From contig NZ_KB900539.1 in assembly GCF_000378945.1 (NCBI RefSeq), forward strand, positions 489,241-553,240: a DNA stretch of 64,000 nucleotides, read 5' to 3'. Shown here one piece after another: positions 31,736 through 41,479 of this stretch. Each line of letters begins with the position of its first letter. The first letter of the stretch is position 1. The notes below the pieces were generated by a model, which worked only from the letters and a program-made list of their open reading frames with translations, ran no database searches and was not told where the DNA came from. A program made the position numbers and the translations under genes. The stretch is from Methyloversatilis universalis EHg5. GTDB lineage: Bacteria; Pseudomonadota; Gammaproteobacteria; Burkholderiales; Rhodocyclaceae.

Positions 31736-32239
31736 TCAGCGGAGGGCTGCCAGTGCGGCGGCGTAGTCCGGTTCCTGCTTGATTTCGGGCACCAGCTCGG
31801 CGTGCAGCACGGTGTCGTCGGCGTCCAGTACCAGCACTGCGCGTGCGGTCAGGCCAGCCAGCGGGCCGTCGATGATTTCCACGCCGTAGTTGGCCATGAA
31901 TTCGCGGCCGCGCAGCGTGGACAGCGACTGCACGTTCTGCAGGCCTTCGGTTTCGCAGAAGCGCTTCATCGCGAACGGCAGGTCGGCCGAAATGACCAGC
32001 ACCACGGTGTTGGCGATGTTGCCGGCCTGTTCGTTGAACTTGCGGGTGGAGGTCTGGCAGACCGGCGTGTCCAGGCTGGGCACGATGTTGAGCACCTTGC
32101 GCTTGCCGGCAAGGCTGGCCAGCGATACGTCGGCCAGATCGGTGCCGACCAGCGAGAACGCCGGCGCCTTGCTGCCCTTGGCCGGGAAATGGCCGGCGAG
32201 GTGAATGGGGTTGCCGCCGAGCGTGATGGTCTGGGTCAT
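31736..32239 (-). CDS. tpx: Thiol peroxidase (atypical 2-Cys peroxiredoxin)
   Basis: A protein of 167 residues with the Tpx signature: [16 protein letters not shown] carrying the peroxidatic Cys (about residue 61) and the resolving Cys in [11 protein letters not shown] (about 94). It reduces hydrogen and alkyl peroxides with thioredoxin. A clear GGAGGAA ribosome binding site precedes the ATG. It stands as a single gene. Confidence 0.94.
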   Translation of the reverse strand: MTQTITLGGNPIHLAGHFPAKGSKAPAFSLVGTDLADVSLASLAGKRKVLNIVPSLDTPVCQTSTRKFNEQAGNIANTVVLVISADLPFAMKRFCETEGLQNVQSLSTLRGREFMANYGVEIIDGPLAGLTARAVLVLDADDTVLHAELVPEIKQEPDYAAALAALR

Positions 32240-32312
32240 GTCGTTTCCTCCTGGCGTGGTGTGATGCGCACCTTAACGGCGTGCGGACTGCGGTATGCCC
32301 CGATCCTGACGA

Positions 32313-33644
32313 TCAGGGATGGAATACGTAGAGCCGGTAGCCACCGGCGGATGCCGTGCCCGGATCGACCAGCAGGCTGACTGCATGTTCCGAGTTTCCC
32401 GTGAAGGTTTCGGGACGGTCGGCCGCAGGCAGATAGTCTTCGGGGGCGATGGCCCGCCGTATCACCGGCCGGTCGGCGTTGTCGGTCAGTGTCAGCTCCA
32501 GATGTGGCCAGGCCTGCGGGAAGGCGGCGCCGTTGCGCAGCAGCGCGTTCAGCCTGAGCAGCGGTGCACGCTGCGCGTCCGGGTTCAGTTCGGACGATTC
32601 GATGCTGATCAGGTCGGCGCGGCGCGGCGCCGGCACGCTGCAGCCCAGACGTTCGCAGGCGCGCTCCAGCACCGGCTTGAGCGCCGGCTGGGCGACCGCC
32701 AGTTCAGTACGGAACAGATAGATGAGCTGGGCCACGGCGGCCAGAGCGAGCAGTGTGCTGCCGGTGGTCCACAGCACGGTGGCGGCGATGCTGCGGCGGG
32801 CCGGTGCCGCGTCGCCGTAAAGCTCGCGGCGTATGCGCTGCATTGCCGGGTCGCGCACCGGCTCCAGCCGGGTCGGTGCGTCGAGCAGTGGATCGGGCCC
32901 GGCGGGCCGGGGCGCACTTCCACTGTCTGCAGAGGGCGTGTCGTCCGGGCGCTCGGCGGGCTCGGCCGGCTGCTCGGGGAAAGGTTCATCAGCCGCCGGA
33001 GACGGGACATCCTCAACGATGGCACCGGACGCCGCGGGCAGTTCGTCCGCCGAGTTGATCTCTGCCAGCATTTCGGCCACCGGAACCGGCTGCGTGATGT
33101 CCGGGTCGGGCGTGTCTGCAGGCGTGTCGCCGAGGTCGTCCAGCGGTGCGCCAAGATCTATCGTGACCGCGTCGTCATCGCTGGGCCTGTGGTCGGGGTG
33201 GTCGACCGGCGTGTTGTCTGCGGGCGGTTTGCCGGCATCGACGACGTTCTGCGCAGCCCAGTATCCGGTGGTCCGTTCGACGAGCGATTCCACGCTTTCG
33301 CCGGCCACCGGTGCCGGCAGATCGCCGCTGTCTTCCGGCAGATCGTCAGCCTGCCAGTCGGTGACAACGTCGGCCGGCGACGGGGTGGGCGCTTCGATAT
33401 CAGGGGCAGCCAGCACGCTCAGTGTGGCGTGGCTCTGCTCGGGCGGCGGTGGCGCTTCGCTTGCCGGGCTGTCGTCGATCGCTGTGGTGGCGCCGGGACT
33501 GCGCGGCAGCGGCAGTTCGACCATGGCGTCGACGGCGTCGAACACGGTGTGACAGCGGCCGCAGCGAACCCGGCCTTCGCGTGCCCGGAGCTGTACCGTG
33601 TCCAGTCTGAACACGGTGGCGCAGGCCGGGCAGCGGGTGAGCAT
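32313..33644 (-). CDS. Zinc-ribbon and DUF3426 membrane protein
   Basis: A protein of 443 residues. It opens with an MJ0042-type zinc ribbon (MLTRCPACATVFRLD...VRCGRCHTVFDA), continues with about 200 residues of acidic, Pro/Asp-rich low-complexity linker, then has one transmembrane helix (about 275-300) and a C-terminal DUF3426 domain. In Betaproteobacteria this gene sits next to prmA, as here. Function unknown; the layout suggests a cytoplasmic zinc ribbon tethered to a periplasmic domain. Confidence 0.85.
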   Translation of the reverse strand: MLTRCPACATVFRLDTVQLRAREGRVRCGRCHTVFDAVDAMVELPLPRSPGATTAIDDSPASEAPPPPEQSHATLSVLAAPDIEAPTPSPADVVTDWQADDLPEDSGDLPAPVAGESVESLVERTTGYWAAQNVVDAGKPPADNTPVDHPDHRPSDDDAVTIDLGAPLDDLGDTPADTPDPDITQPVPVAEMLAEINSADELPAASGAIVEDVPSPAADEPFPEQPAEPAERPDDTPSADSGSAPRPAGPDPLLDAPTRLEPVRDPAMQRIRRELYGDAAPARRSIAATVLWTTGSTLLALAAVAQLIYLFRTELAVAQPALKPVLERACERLGCSVPAPRRADLISIESSELNPDAQRAPLLRLNALLRNGAAFPQAWPHLELTLTDNADRPVIRRAIAPEDYLPAADRPETFTGNSEHAVSLLVDPGTASAGGYRLYVFHP

Positions 33645-34558
33645 CAGGCGCGGGTCCCGGTCAGCAGCACCCAGCCTTCGCGCTCACCGGCCACCTCCAG
33701 TTCGAAAGCAGGGCGGTAGGCGGCACGCACCATGTCGGTCTGCGCGGCGAGGATGCCGGACAGCGCGATGCGTCCGCCGCTGCGGGTGAGACCGCACAGC
33801 AGCGGCGCCAGCACGGTGAGCGGATTGGCCAGGATGTTGGCGACCACGACGTCGGCGGTGTGGTCGATGTTTTCGCGCGAATGCAGCAGTTCGAGCGTGG
33901 CACCATTGCGTTCGGCGTTGTAGCGGGCAGCATCCATCGCGTGCGGGTCGATGTCGGTACCGGTCACCCGGGCTGCGCCCAGCTTGGCGGCCGCCAGTGC
34001 CAGAATGCCCGAGCCGCAGCCATAGTCGATCACGGTTTCGCCACCGGCGATGACCGAATCCAGCCATTCCAGGCACAGGCGCGTGGTCGGGTGCGAGCCG
34101 GTGCCGAACGCCATGCCCGGGTCCAGCGTGATGTTGATCGCCGCCGGGTCCGGCTGATCGTGCCACGAAGGCACGATCCACAGCCGTTTCGATACCGGTA
34201 TCGGCTCGAACTGCGCCTGCGTGATGCGCACCCAGTTCTGCTCGTCCAGCGGTGCGGTGGTGTAGGGCGGCGGCGCGGTCAGGCCGGCGGCTTCCGCCGC
34301 TTCGGCCATCGCGGTCGCGTAGTCGGCGTCGCGGTCGAACAGCGCGTGGATGCGCGAATGCGGCCACAGCTCGACCGCCACCGGCATGCCCGGCTCGCCG
34401 AACTGCGGTTTCTCTTCCGGCGTGCCGGCGTCGGCGTCCTCGATGTCCACCGACAGCGCGCCCGCTTCGAGCAGCGCGTCAGACAGCGCTTCGGCGTTGC
34501 CGGAATCGGACAGCAGCGTGACCGTGATCCAGCCGCCGCCCTGCTGCGCGTCGCTCAT
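33644..34558 (-). CDS. prmA: Ribosomal protein L11 methyltransferase
   Basis: A protein of 304 residues with the PrmA layout: N-terminal L11-binding domain, GMAFGTGSHPTTRLCLEWL, then the SAM-binding VIDYGCGSGILALAAAKLGA and the NILANPL motif of the active site. It trimethylates ribosomal protein L11. ATG 34558 is chosen; a GTG at 34579 directly after accC would add seven residues. Its stop shares its last bases with the start of the DUF3426 gene. Confidence 0.94.
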   Translation of the reverse strand: MSDAQQGGGWITVTLLSDSGNAEALSDALLEAGALSVDIEDADAGTPEEKPQFGEPGMPVAVELWPHSRIHALFDRDADYATAMAEAAEAAGLTAPPPYTTAPLDEQNWVRITQAQFEPIPVSKRLWIVPSWHDQPDPAAINITLDPGMAFGTGSHPTTRLCLEWLDSVIAGGETVIDYGCGSGILALAAAKLGAARVTGTDIDPHAMDAARYNAERNGATLELLHSRENIDHTADVVVANILANPLTVLAPLLCGLTRSGGRIALSGILAAQTDMVRAAYRPAFELEVAGEREGWVLLTGTRA

Positions 34559-34579
34559 GCCTGCGTCTTCGTCCGCCAC

Positions 34580-35941
34580 TTACTTCGCCTTGGCGGCTTC
34601 CTGCGCCGCGAGTTTCTGTTCCAGATAGTGGATGCTGGTGCCGCCGTCCATGAAACGGCTGTCGTGCATCAGCTCCTGGTGCAGCGGGATGTTGGTCTTG
34701 ATGCCGCTGACGATCATTTCCGACAGCGCGATGCGCATGCGGCGGATCGCCTGTTCGCGGGTATCGCCGTAGGTGATCACCTTGCCGATCATCGAATCGT
34801 AATGCGGCGGCACCGTGTAGCCCTGGTACACGTGCGAATCGACGCGCACGCCGGGGCCACCCGGCGGGTGATAGCCGGTGATCTTGCCCGGGCTGGGCGT
34901 GAACTTGTACGGGTCTTCGGCGTTGATGCGGCATTCCAGCGCGTGGCCGGTCAGCTTGATGTCGCGCTGCTTGAAACGCAGTTTTTCACCGGCCGCGACG
35001 CGGATCTGTTCCTGCACCAGATCGATGCCGGTAATCAGCTCGGTCACCGGATGCTCGACCTGGATGCGGGTGTTCATTTCGATGAAATAGAACTCGCCGT
35101 TCTCGAACAGGAATTCGAAGGTGCCGGCGCCGCGGTACTTGATGCGGCGGCAGGCTTCGGCGCAACGCTCGCCGACGCGCTGGATCAGGCGGGCCGGAAT
35201 GCCGGGCGCCGGCGCTTCCTCGATGATCTTCTGGTGGCGGCGCTGCATCGAACAGTCGCGCTCGCCCAGATACACCGCGTTGCCGTGTGCGTCAGCCAGC
35301 ACCTGGATTTCCACATGGCGCGGGTTCTCGAGGAACTTCTCCATGTAGACCGACGGGTTGTTGAACGCCGCGCCGGCTTCGGTGCGGGTCATCTGCACTG
35401 CGTTGATCAGCGCGGCCTCGGTATGCACCGTGCGCATGCCGCGACCGCCGCCGCCGCCGGCCGCCTTGATGATGACCGGATAGCCGATGCTGCGCGCGAT
35501 GCGCACGATTTCCTTCGGGTCGTCGCCGAGCGCGCCGTCCGAGCCGGGCACGCAGGGCACGCCGGCGGCCTTCATCGCGTCCTTGGCCGACACCTTGTCA
35601 CCCATCAGCGTGATGGTTTCCGGGCGCGGGCCGATGAACACGAAGCCGCTGCGCTCGACGCGCTCGGCGAAATCGGCGTTCTCCGACAGGAAGCCGTAGC
35701 CCGGATGGATCGCTTCGGCGTCGGTCACTTCTGCCGCCGAAATGATGGCCGGGATATTCAGGTAGGACTGGCCAGACGGTGCCGGCCCGATGCAGACCGA
35801 TTCGTCGGCCAGCCTGACGTACTTCGCCTCGGTGTCGGCCTCGGAGTGCACCGCCACCGTGCGGATGCCCAGTTCGCGGCAGGCGCGCAGGATGCGCAGC
35901 GCGATTTCGCCGCGGTTCGCGATCAGTATCTTTCCGAACAT
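34580..35941 (-). CDS. accC: Acetyl-CoA carboxylase, biotin carboxylase subunit
   Basis: A protein of 453 residues: [17 protein letters not shown] at the N-terminus, the ATP-grasp glycine loop [10 protein letters not shown], and [14 protein letters not shown] with the catalytic residues. It carboxylates the biotin on AccB in the first step of fatty acid synthesis. It follows accB by 11 bases, the usual accBC operon. Confidence 0.96.
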   Translation of the reverse strand: MFGKILIANRGEIALRILRACRELGIRTVAVHSEADTEAKYVRLADESVCIGPAPSGQSYLNIPAIISAAEVTDAEAIHPGYGFLSENADFAERVERSGFVFIGPRPETITLMGDKVSAKDAMKAAGVPCVPGSDGALGDDPKEIVRIARSIGYPVIIKAAGGGGGRGMRTVHTEAALINAVQMTRTEAGAAFNNPSVYMEKFLENPRHVEIQVLADAHGNAVYLGERDCSMQRRHQKIIEEAPAPGIPARLIQRVGERCAEACRRIKYRGAGTFEFLFENGEFYFIEMNTRIQVEHPVTELITGIDLVQEQIRVAAGEKLRFKQRDIKLTGHALECRINAEDPYKFTPSPGKITGYHPPGGPGVRVDSHVYQGYTVPPHYDSMIGKVITYGDTREQAIRRMRIALSEMIVSGIKTNIPLHQELMHDSRFMDGGTSIHYLEQKLAAQEAAKAK

Positions 35942-35952
35942 GGGGCGGTCGC

Positions 35953-36408
35953 TCAGCCGATGATGAACAGCGGCTGGCCGTATTCGACCGGCTGGCCGTT
36001 CTCGACCAGAACGGCCTTCACGACGCCGGCGGCGTCGGATTCGATCTCGTTCATCAGCTTCATCGCTTCGATGATGCACAGCGTTTCGCCGGCGGCAACG
36101 GTCTGGCCGACGTCGACGAAGGCCTTGCCGCCGGGCGTGGCGGAGCGATAGAAGCTGCCCACCATCGGCGATTTCACGACATGGCCTTCAGGCAGTGCGC
36201 TTTCGGCTGCAGCGGCCGGGGCTGCAGCCGCCGCGGGAGCGGGCGCTGCGGCAACCGGCGCCGGCGCGGCGACGTAGGTGGCCTGAGCGACCGGGGCGGG
36301 CAGGTGCTTGGCGATACGGACCTTCTCTTCGCCTTCGGTCACTTCCAGTTCGGAAATGCCCGATTCCTGCACCAGGTCGATCAGTTTCTTGAGTTTGCGC
36401 AAATCCAT
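35953..36408 (-). CDS. accB: Biotin carboxyl carrier protein of acetyl-CoA carboxylase
   Basis: A protein of 151 residues. N-terminal helical domain ([17 protein letters not shown]), an Ala/Pro-rich flexible linker (about 40-75) and a C-terminal biotinyl domain with the biotinylated Lys in [14 protein letters not shown] 36408 is the family start; upstream in-frame codons overlap aroQ. Confidence 0.95.
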   Translation of the reverse strand: MDLRKLKKLIDLVQESGISELEVTEGEEKVRIAKHLPAPVAQATYVAAPAPVAAAPAPAAAAAPAAAAESALPEGHVVKSPMVGSFYRSATPGGKAFVDVGQTVAAGETLCIIEAMKLMNEIESDAAGVVKAVLVENGQPVEYGQPLFIIG

Positions 36409-36451
36409 GGTGTTTCCCCGCGTGAGCCGGCCTCGTCGGACCGGCGAGTGA

Positions 36452-36970
36452 TTATTGTTTGCTGCCGAGACGCCGCAGCGCGAATTCGAGCGCAGCTTCG
36501 TAGCCGTAGGCGCCGAGGCCGCACACCACGCCGACCGCGATGTCCGACAGGTAGGAGTGGTGACGGAAGGCTTCCCGCGCATGCACGTTCGACAGATGTA
36601 CCTCGACGAACGGAATGGCGACTGCAGCCAGTGCGTCACGGATGGCGACGCTGGTGTGCGTGTAGGCCGCCGGGTTGATCACGATGAAGTTCACACCCTC
36701 GCCGCGTGCGGCCTGGATGCGGCTGACCAGATCGCCTTCGTGATTGCTCTGGAAACACTCCAGCGTGACGCCGACGCCCAGCGCAACCACCTTCAGCTTC
36801 GCGTCGATGTCGGCGAGCGTCAGATGGCCGTAGATTTCCGGTTCGCGCGTGCCCAGCAGATTCAGGTTGGGCCCGTGCAGCACGAGGATGCGGCGGGCGT
36901 TCGCACCGCTTTCCGCGGCGGCCGGCTGCGTGGCAGGTTTGGTCGCCTTGCGGCGCGTTGTGGGCTGCAT
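36452..36970 (-). CDS. aroQ: 3-dehydroquinate dehydratase, type II
   Basis: A protein of 172 residues: [21 protein letters not shown] near the N-terminus, catalytic Tyr in that block, [16 protein letters not shown], and [20 protein letters not shown]. The third step of aromatic amino acid synthesis. The first 25 residues are a charged Ala-rich extension not typical of the family. It sits directly upstream of accBC, a common proteobacterial order. Confidence 0.94.
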   Translation of the reverse strand: MQPTTRRKATKPATQPAAAESGANARRILVLHGPNLNLLGTREPEIYGHLTLADIDAKLKVVALGVGVTLECFQSNHEGDLVSRIQAARGEGVNFIVINPAAYTHTSVAIRDALAAVAIPFVEVHLSNVHAREAFRHHSYLSDIAVGVVCGLGAYGYEAALEFALRRLGSKQ

Positions 36971-37126
36971 GGCGGCAAGTTTGCCGGAATTCGCGTCAGA
37001 TTGTCCAGCAAGGGTATTCTGCCCGTGCAGCCGCGTCGTGCTGGCGCCGACCCGTTTCGTGCAACCGTGGATCCGGGTGAGGCGGTTGTCCAGGCGACGG
37101 CCGGGCCGGTGTCCGGCGGCTGTGCG

Positions 37127-37663
37127 CTACTGCGTCCGGGCCTGCAGGATGGCGTCCAGTTCGGCTTCCTTGTAGGCGCCGAGCTTGCGTTCGACGATCT
37201 TCCCGTCGCGCGAGAAGATGACGGTGAAAGGCATGGCCTGCTGCGTGTTGCCCAGATCGGCCGACAGCTGTATCGCGTCCGCGCCACCGATCAGCAGTGG
37301 ATAGGCGATCCTTTCTTCCTGCAGATAACGGCGCACGTTGTCGGCATTGTCGATGCTGATGCCGACAAATTGAACGCCGCGTGCAGCGTACTTCTCTGAC
37401 AGGCGGGAGAAGGCGGGCATTTCCTCGCGACACGGCGCACACCAGGTGGCCCAGAAATTCACTACGCGAACCCGGTCGCGCCAGGCGGAGAAGGGCATGG
37501 GCCTGCCTTCGGCATCGGCCAGTTTCATTGCTTCCAGTCGCTCGGCGTCACCGGCGGTGGCGGGCGTCAGCGCGGGCAGGCGGCTCTGGCCAAACCAGAT
37601 GCCGGCCAGGCCTGCGCTGGCACTCACCGCGGCGATCAGGCCGCGGCGCGTCCATGCGTTCAT
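37127..37663 (-). CDS. TlpA-like thiol-disulfide oxidoreductase
   Basis: A protein of 178 residues with an N-terminal signal anchor (twin Arg TRRGLIAAVSASAGLAG) and a thioredoxin fold with active site WATWCAPCREE (CxxC about residues 75-78). Periplasmic TlpA/ResA-like proteins reduce disulfides, for example in cytochrome c maturation. Its ATG overlaps the stop of the upstream gene (37660-37663). Confidence 0.88.
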   Translation of the reverse strand: MNAWTRRGLIAAVSASAGLAGIWFGQSRLPALTPATAGDAERLEAMKLADAEGRPMPFSAWRDRVRVVNFWATWCAPCREEMPAFSRLSEKYAARGVQFVGISIDNADNVRRYLQEERIAYPLLIGGADAIQLSADLGNTQQAMPFTVIFSRDGKIVERKLGAYKEAELDAILQARTQ

Positions 37664-38232
37664 TCGGTTTCCTCTTCCTTGTCGAGCAGCGCGCGCAGCG
37701 ATTCAGCGCGCATCCGTTCACGGCTGCGCGAACGCTCCAGACCGGAGGGGAAGACCGAAAGTTCGACCGGCAGGTCGTCCCAGTCGAACAGCAGCGTGGT
37801 TTCCGGGCTGTTGCGGTCGGGTCGGCGCGGGTCGCGGCTGTCGAAATCGACGCCGTTGTTCAGCAGGAACACCTCGACTTCCTTGGCACTGTCGGCGAAC
37901 ACCTGCAGTTCGATGGCCGAGAAGCGCCCGGCGGTGCCATCGACCACGCTGCCGGTGGCGTAGGGCTTGAAGCGGTTCAGCTCAACCATCAGTTCAAGCG
38001 TCGCGTTGCGCAGCGTACGCAGCTGCTCCGGCTGTTCGTCCGCGAAATAGAGGGCCTGGTATTCGCGCACCGCCTCCTCGATCTCGGCGTTGGTGGGCAA
38101 TTCCTCGTTCGGGCCGACGCCGAGCTGGCGTGCGGCCTTGCGCTTGGCCATGCCGTAGTCGCGCATGCCTTCTTCCGCGATCAGGCGTGCTGCGGCACTG
38201 GCGATCTGGCGTCGGATGTTGCTGGGGCGCAT
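37660..38232 (-). CDS. Conserved protein with nucleotidyltransferase-like segment
   Basis: A protein of 190 residues. The N-terminal third is basic and helical (MRPSNIRRQIASAAARLIAEEGMRDYGMAKRKAARQLG); the middle holds TGSVVDGTAGRFSAIELQVF, which resembles a nucleotidyltransferase GS...D.E region, and FLLNNGVDFDS. The gene is divergent to mpl and precedes the tlpA-like gene in Betaproteobacteria. Function not established. ATG 38232 fits the conserved start; the frame to 38310 would overlap mpl. Confidence 0.8.
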   Translation of the reverse strand: MRPSNIRRQIASAAARLIAEEGMRDYGMAKRKAARQLGVGPNEELPTNAEIEEAVREYQALYFADEQPEQLRTLRNATLELMVELNRFKPYATGSVVDGTAGRFSAIELQVFADSAKEVEVFLLNNGVDFDSRDPRRPDRNSPETTLLFDWDDLPVELSVFPSGLERSRSRERMRAESLRALLDKEEETE

Positions 38233-38302
38233 GGTCGGGTGCAGCAGGGAAAGGTGAGGCGGGTTGGTAGAATCCCCAGCCATTCTGTCACATCGCTCCA
38301 CC

Positions 38303-39652
38303 ATGCACATTCACATCCTCGGCATCTGCGGCACCTTCATGGGCGGTATCGCCGCGCTGGCACGGGAGGCGGGGCACCGCGTTACCGGATGCGACGCCAA
38401 TGTCTATCCGCCGATGAGTACCCAGCTGGAAAGTCTGGGTATCGAACTGATCGAGGGCTACGACCCGGGGCAGATCGGACTGGCACCGGACGTGTTCGTG
38501 GTGGGCAATGCGGTGTCGCGCGGCAATCCGCTGCTGGAGGAAATCCTCGATCGCGGGCTGTCTTATGTTTCAGGACCTCAGTGGCTCGCCGAACACGTGC
38601 TGGCCGGACGCTGGGTGCTGGCGGTGGCCGGTACGCATGGCAAGACCACCACCACATCGATGCTGGCCTGGATGCTGGAGGCAGCCGGACTGAAGCCCGG
38701 CTTCCTGATCGGGGGGGTGCCGCAGAATTTCGGCGTGTCCGCCCGGCTCGGCGACGCGCCATTCTTCGTGATTGAGGCGGACGAATACGACACCGCCTTC
38801 TGCGACAAGCGCTCCAAGTTCGTGCACTACCGGCCGCGCACCGCGATCCTCAACAATCTTGAGTTCGATCATGCCGACATCTTTGCTGATCTGGCTGCGA
38901 TCGAAACGCAATTCCATCATCTCGTGCGCACCATGCCGCGCCTCGGCCGGGTGATTGCGAACGGCGGCGAGGAATCACTGAAGCGTGTGATGGCGCGCGG
39001 TCTGTGGAGCGAAATCGAGTGGTTCAACGATGCGGCGGGTTGGCAGGTCGAATCGACCGGTGATGAGCTGTCTGTGGTCGGCCCGACGGGCGAGCGGGTT
39101 GCCGGCCGTCTTTCGATGCCAGGTCGCCACAATGCGAACAACGCGCTGGCCGCCATGCTGGCGGCACGTCATGCCGGCGTGCGGCCGGAGCACGCGCTGG
39201 CTTCGCTGGCCGACTTCGGCGGCATACGCCGCCGGCTGGAGCGGGTGGGCGAAGCGGGTGGGGTGACCGTCTACGACGATTTCGCCCATCACCCGACCGC
39301 GATTGACGAAACGCTGCGTGCGCTGCGTTCGGTGGTCGGGCGTTCGCGGATCCTGGCGGTGATCGAGCCGCGCTCCAATACGATGAAGCTCGGTGTCATG
39401 AAAGCGCGCCTGCCGGCAGCGCTGGAAGAGGCTGATGTCTGTTACTGCCTGGGTGGCAGTGCGCTTGGCTGGGATGCCGCGGAAGCCTTGTCGCCGCTGG
39501 GAGAGCGGGCAAAGGTGGGGGCGTCGGTCGATGAGCTCGTGTCATGGATTGCGCGGGATGCGCAGCCGGGAGATCACGTGCTGGTGATGAGCAATGGCGG
39601 CTTCGGTGGCATCCACGGCCGGCTGCTGCAGAAGCTCGCGCAGCCCCGCTGA
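38303..39652 (+). CDS. mpl: UDP-N-acetylmuramate:L-Ala-gamma-D-Glu-meso-DAP ligase
   Basis: A protein of 449 residues of the Mur ligase fold: HILGICGTFMGGIAALA at the start, ATP loop VAGTHGKTTTTSML, EADEYDTAFCDKRSKFVHYRP (typical of Mpl) and a C-terminal domain with VYDDFAHHPTAI. It recycles murein tripeptide onto UDP-MurNAc. ATG 38303 begins the fold directly. Confidence 0.95.
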   Translation: MHIHILGICGTFMGGIAALAREAGHRVTGCDANVYPPMSTQLESLGIELIEGYDPGQIGLAPDVFVVGNAVSRGNPLLEEILDRGLSYVSGPQWLAEHVLAGRWVLAVAGTHGKTTTTSMLAWMLEAAGLKPGFLIGGVPQNFGVSARLGDAPFFVIEADEYDTAFCDKRSKFVHYRPRTAILNNLEFDHADIFADLAAIETQFHHLVRTMPRLGRVIANGGEESLKRVMARGLWSEIEWFNDAAGWQVESTGDELSVVGPTGERVAGRLSMPGRHNANNALAAMLAARHAGVRPEHALASLADFGGIRRRLERVGEAGGVTVYDDFAHHPTAIDETLRALRSVVGRSRILAVIEPRSNTMKLGVMKARLPAALEEADVCYCLGGSALGWDAAEALSPLGERAKVGASVDELVSWIARDAQPGDHVLVMSNGGFGGIHGRLLQKLAQPR

Positions 39653-39678
39653 GGGCACTGACATGGTGCGGGGCAATA

Positions 39679-39692
39679 TTGATAAGGATCAA
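39679..39692. promoter_or_regulatory. Perfect FNR/Anr box upstream of the cytochrome oxidase operon
   Basis: TTGATAAGGATCAA matches the consensus TTGATNNNNATCAA exactly. It lies 93 bases before the DUF2244 gene. If TTGATA also serves as -35 and TAGCTT (39702-39707) as -10, FNR binding would block this promoter without oxygen, which would suit an aerobic oxidase. The promoter reading is inference. Confidence 0.7.
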
Positions 39693-39771
39693 TACCCGTG
39701 TTAGCTTATGCCTGTTAAGCGGCCAGCAGAAGCCGTGTCAGGGGAGATAACACTTTCGGGGCGGTGGTGCA

Positions 39772-40242
39772 GTGTCCGCAGTGTTCAGCCAATCCAACGG
39801 GTTCAGCATCGTTGCGCGACGCAACTGTTCGTTGTCGCCGCGCGCGCTTCTGGTTTTCTTCCTGGTCACGGCTGTGTTGTCCCTCGCGATCGCGACGGCC
39901 TGGGCAATGGTCGGCGTCTGGTGGGTGTTCCCGTTCGCGGGAATCGAAATCGGTGCGCTGGGTATTGCCTTCGTTGCGTTCGGCAGGCGCGTGGGAGATT
40001 TCGAGCGCATCCATCTCGATGACGACCGTCTCGTGGTGGAGCTGTGCGAAAGAGATCGCGTCTGCAGGCATGAATTTGTGCCCGCATGGGCCCGGGTGGA
40101 GACACGCAGGGTAGGCCTGGGTTCCGAAGTTGTCGTGCGCTGCCGCGATCATCAGATCGTGGTGGGGCGCTATCTGGATGAGGGAGACCGCGAGTTGCTG
40201 GCGCGGGAGCTGTCGGCTAGATTGCGGGAAAAACGGTTTTAA
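39772..40242 (+). CDS. DUF2244 membrane protein
   Basis: A protein of 156 residues with a GTG start (SAVFSQSNGFSIVARRNCSLSPR), two transmembrane helices (about 25-65) and a C-terminal domain (FERIHLDDDRLVVELCERD). DUF2244 genes commonly precede cytochrome c oxidase genes in Betaproteobacteria, suggesting a part in oxidase assembly. Start is tentative, as no strong ribosome binding site is seen. Confidence 0.78.
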   Translation: MSAVFSQSNGFSIVARRNCSLSPRALLVFFLVTAVLSLAIATAWAMVGVWWVFPFAGIEIGALGIAFVAFGRRVGDFERIHLDDDRLVVELCERDRVCRHEFVPAWARVETRRVGLGSEVVVRCRDHQIVVGRYLDEGDRELLARELSARLREKRF

Positions 40243-40288
40243 GACCGCGGTTTCAGAATCAATCACAACATATATCTGGGGTTGCAAT

Positions 40289-41431
40289 ATGGCGCTATCA
40301 AGAGGTGGCTCGTCCATCGCCCGTCGGGCATGGGCCGGGATGGGGTTGTTTCTGCTGGCTGGGCTCGCCCAGGCGGAAATGAGGCTCAACCTGCAGGAGC
40401 CGATCACCGAACTGGGTCACAAGGTGTATGACCTGCACCTGCTGATGACCATTGTCTGTGGCGTCATTTTCGTCGCCGTTTTCGGCGTGATGTTCTGGTC
40501 GGTGTTCGTGCACCGCAAGTCGGCGGGCTACAAGGCCGCGACCTTCCATGAAAGCACCACGGTCGAAATCCTCTGGACCATCGTTCCGGTGTTCATCCTG
40601 CTGGGCATGGCCTGGCCGGCGACCAAGACCATCCTCGCGATGCGCGACACCAGCAATCCCGACATCACCATCAAGGCCACCGGCTACCAGTGGAAGTGGG
40701 GCTATGACTACCTGAAGGGCGCGGGCGAAGGCATCAGCTTCACCAGCAGCCTGTCGACCCCGCAACCGCAGATCCGCAACGAAGCCGAAAAGACCGTCGA
40801 TTACCTGCTCGAGGTCGACAACGAGCTGGTCGTGCCGGTCGGCAAGAAGGTCCGCATCCTGACCACGGCCAACGACGTGATCCACGCATGGTGGGTGCCC
40901 GCGCTGGCGGTGAAGCAGGATGCCGTTCCGGGCTTCATCCGTGATACCTGGTTCCGTGCCGAGAAGACCGGCACTTTCCGTGGTCAGTGCGCAGAACTGT
41001 GCGGCAAGGACCATGGCTACATGCCCATCGTCGTCAAGGTCGTGACCGAAGAGGAATACGCCGCCTGGACCGAGAAGAAGAAGGCCGAGCAGGCCGCTGC
41101 CGCTGACGATCCGAACAAGATGTACACGGTTGAGGAACTGGCTCCGCGTGGCGAGAAGGTTTTTGCCGCCAATTGCGCTGCCTGTCACCAGGCCAATGGC
41201 CAGGGCCTGCCGCCGGCCTTCCCGGCGCTCGACGGCTCCAAGGTCGTGCTCGGCCCGCAGGACGGCCAGATCGGCGTGCTGCTGCATGGCCGTCAGGGCA
41301 CCGCGATGGCATCGTTCAAGCACATGAGCGATACCGACCTTGCCGCGGTGATCACCTACACGCGCAACAGCTGGAGCAACAAGACCGGCGAAGTGATCCA
41401 ACCGTCGGACATCAAGATGGCGCGCGAGTAA
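40289..41431 (+). CDS. coxB: Cytochrome c oxidase subunit II with fused cytochrome c domain
   Basis: A protein of 380 residues: signal peptide (cleavage after LAQA), two transmembrane helices, CuA domain with the ligand set CAELCGKDHGYM (about residues 233-244), then a C-terminal cytochrome c with CAACH (about 294-298) and axial Met in GTAMASFKHM. The fusion marks a caa3-type oxidase that carries its own electron donor heme. Start ATG 40289 fits the signal peptide. Confidence 0.95.
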   Translation: MALSRGGSSIARRAWAGMGLFLLAGLAQAEMRLNLQEPITELGHKVYDLHLLMTIVCGVIFVAVFGVMFWSVFVHRKSAGYKAATFHESTTVEILWTIVPVFILLGMAWPATKTILAMRDTSNPDITIKATGYQWKWGYDYLKGAGEGISFTSSLSTPQPQIRNEAEKTVDYLLEVDNELVVPVGKKVRILTTANDVIHAWWVPALAVKQDAVPGFIRDTWFRAEKTGTFRGQCAELCGKDHGYMPIVVKVVTEEEYAAWTEKKKAEQAAAADDPNKMYTVEELAPRGEKVFAANCAACHQANGQGLPPAFPALDGSKVVLGPQDGQIGVLLHGRQGTAMASFKHMSDTDLAAVITYTRNSWSNKTGEVIQPSDIKMARE

Positions 41432-41479
41432 GCGGCCTCTCTGAACGTTCAGTCAATTTCTAGATTTCGGGAGACATAC

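Noticed and set aside
33860-36151. A plus-strand open frame of 763 codons opposite prmA and accC
   Set aside because: Antisense to two well-conserved genes; no domain and no start signal.
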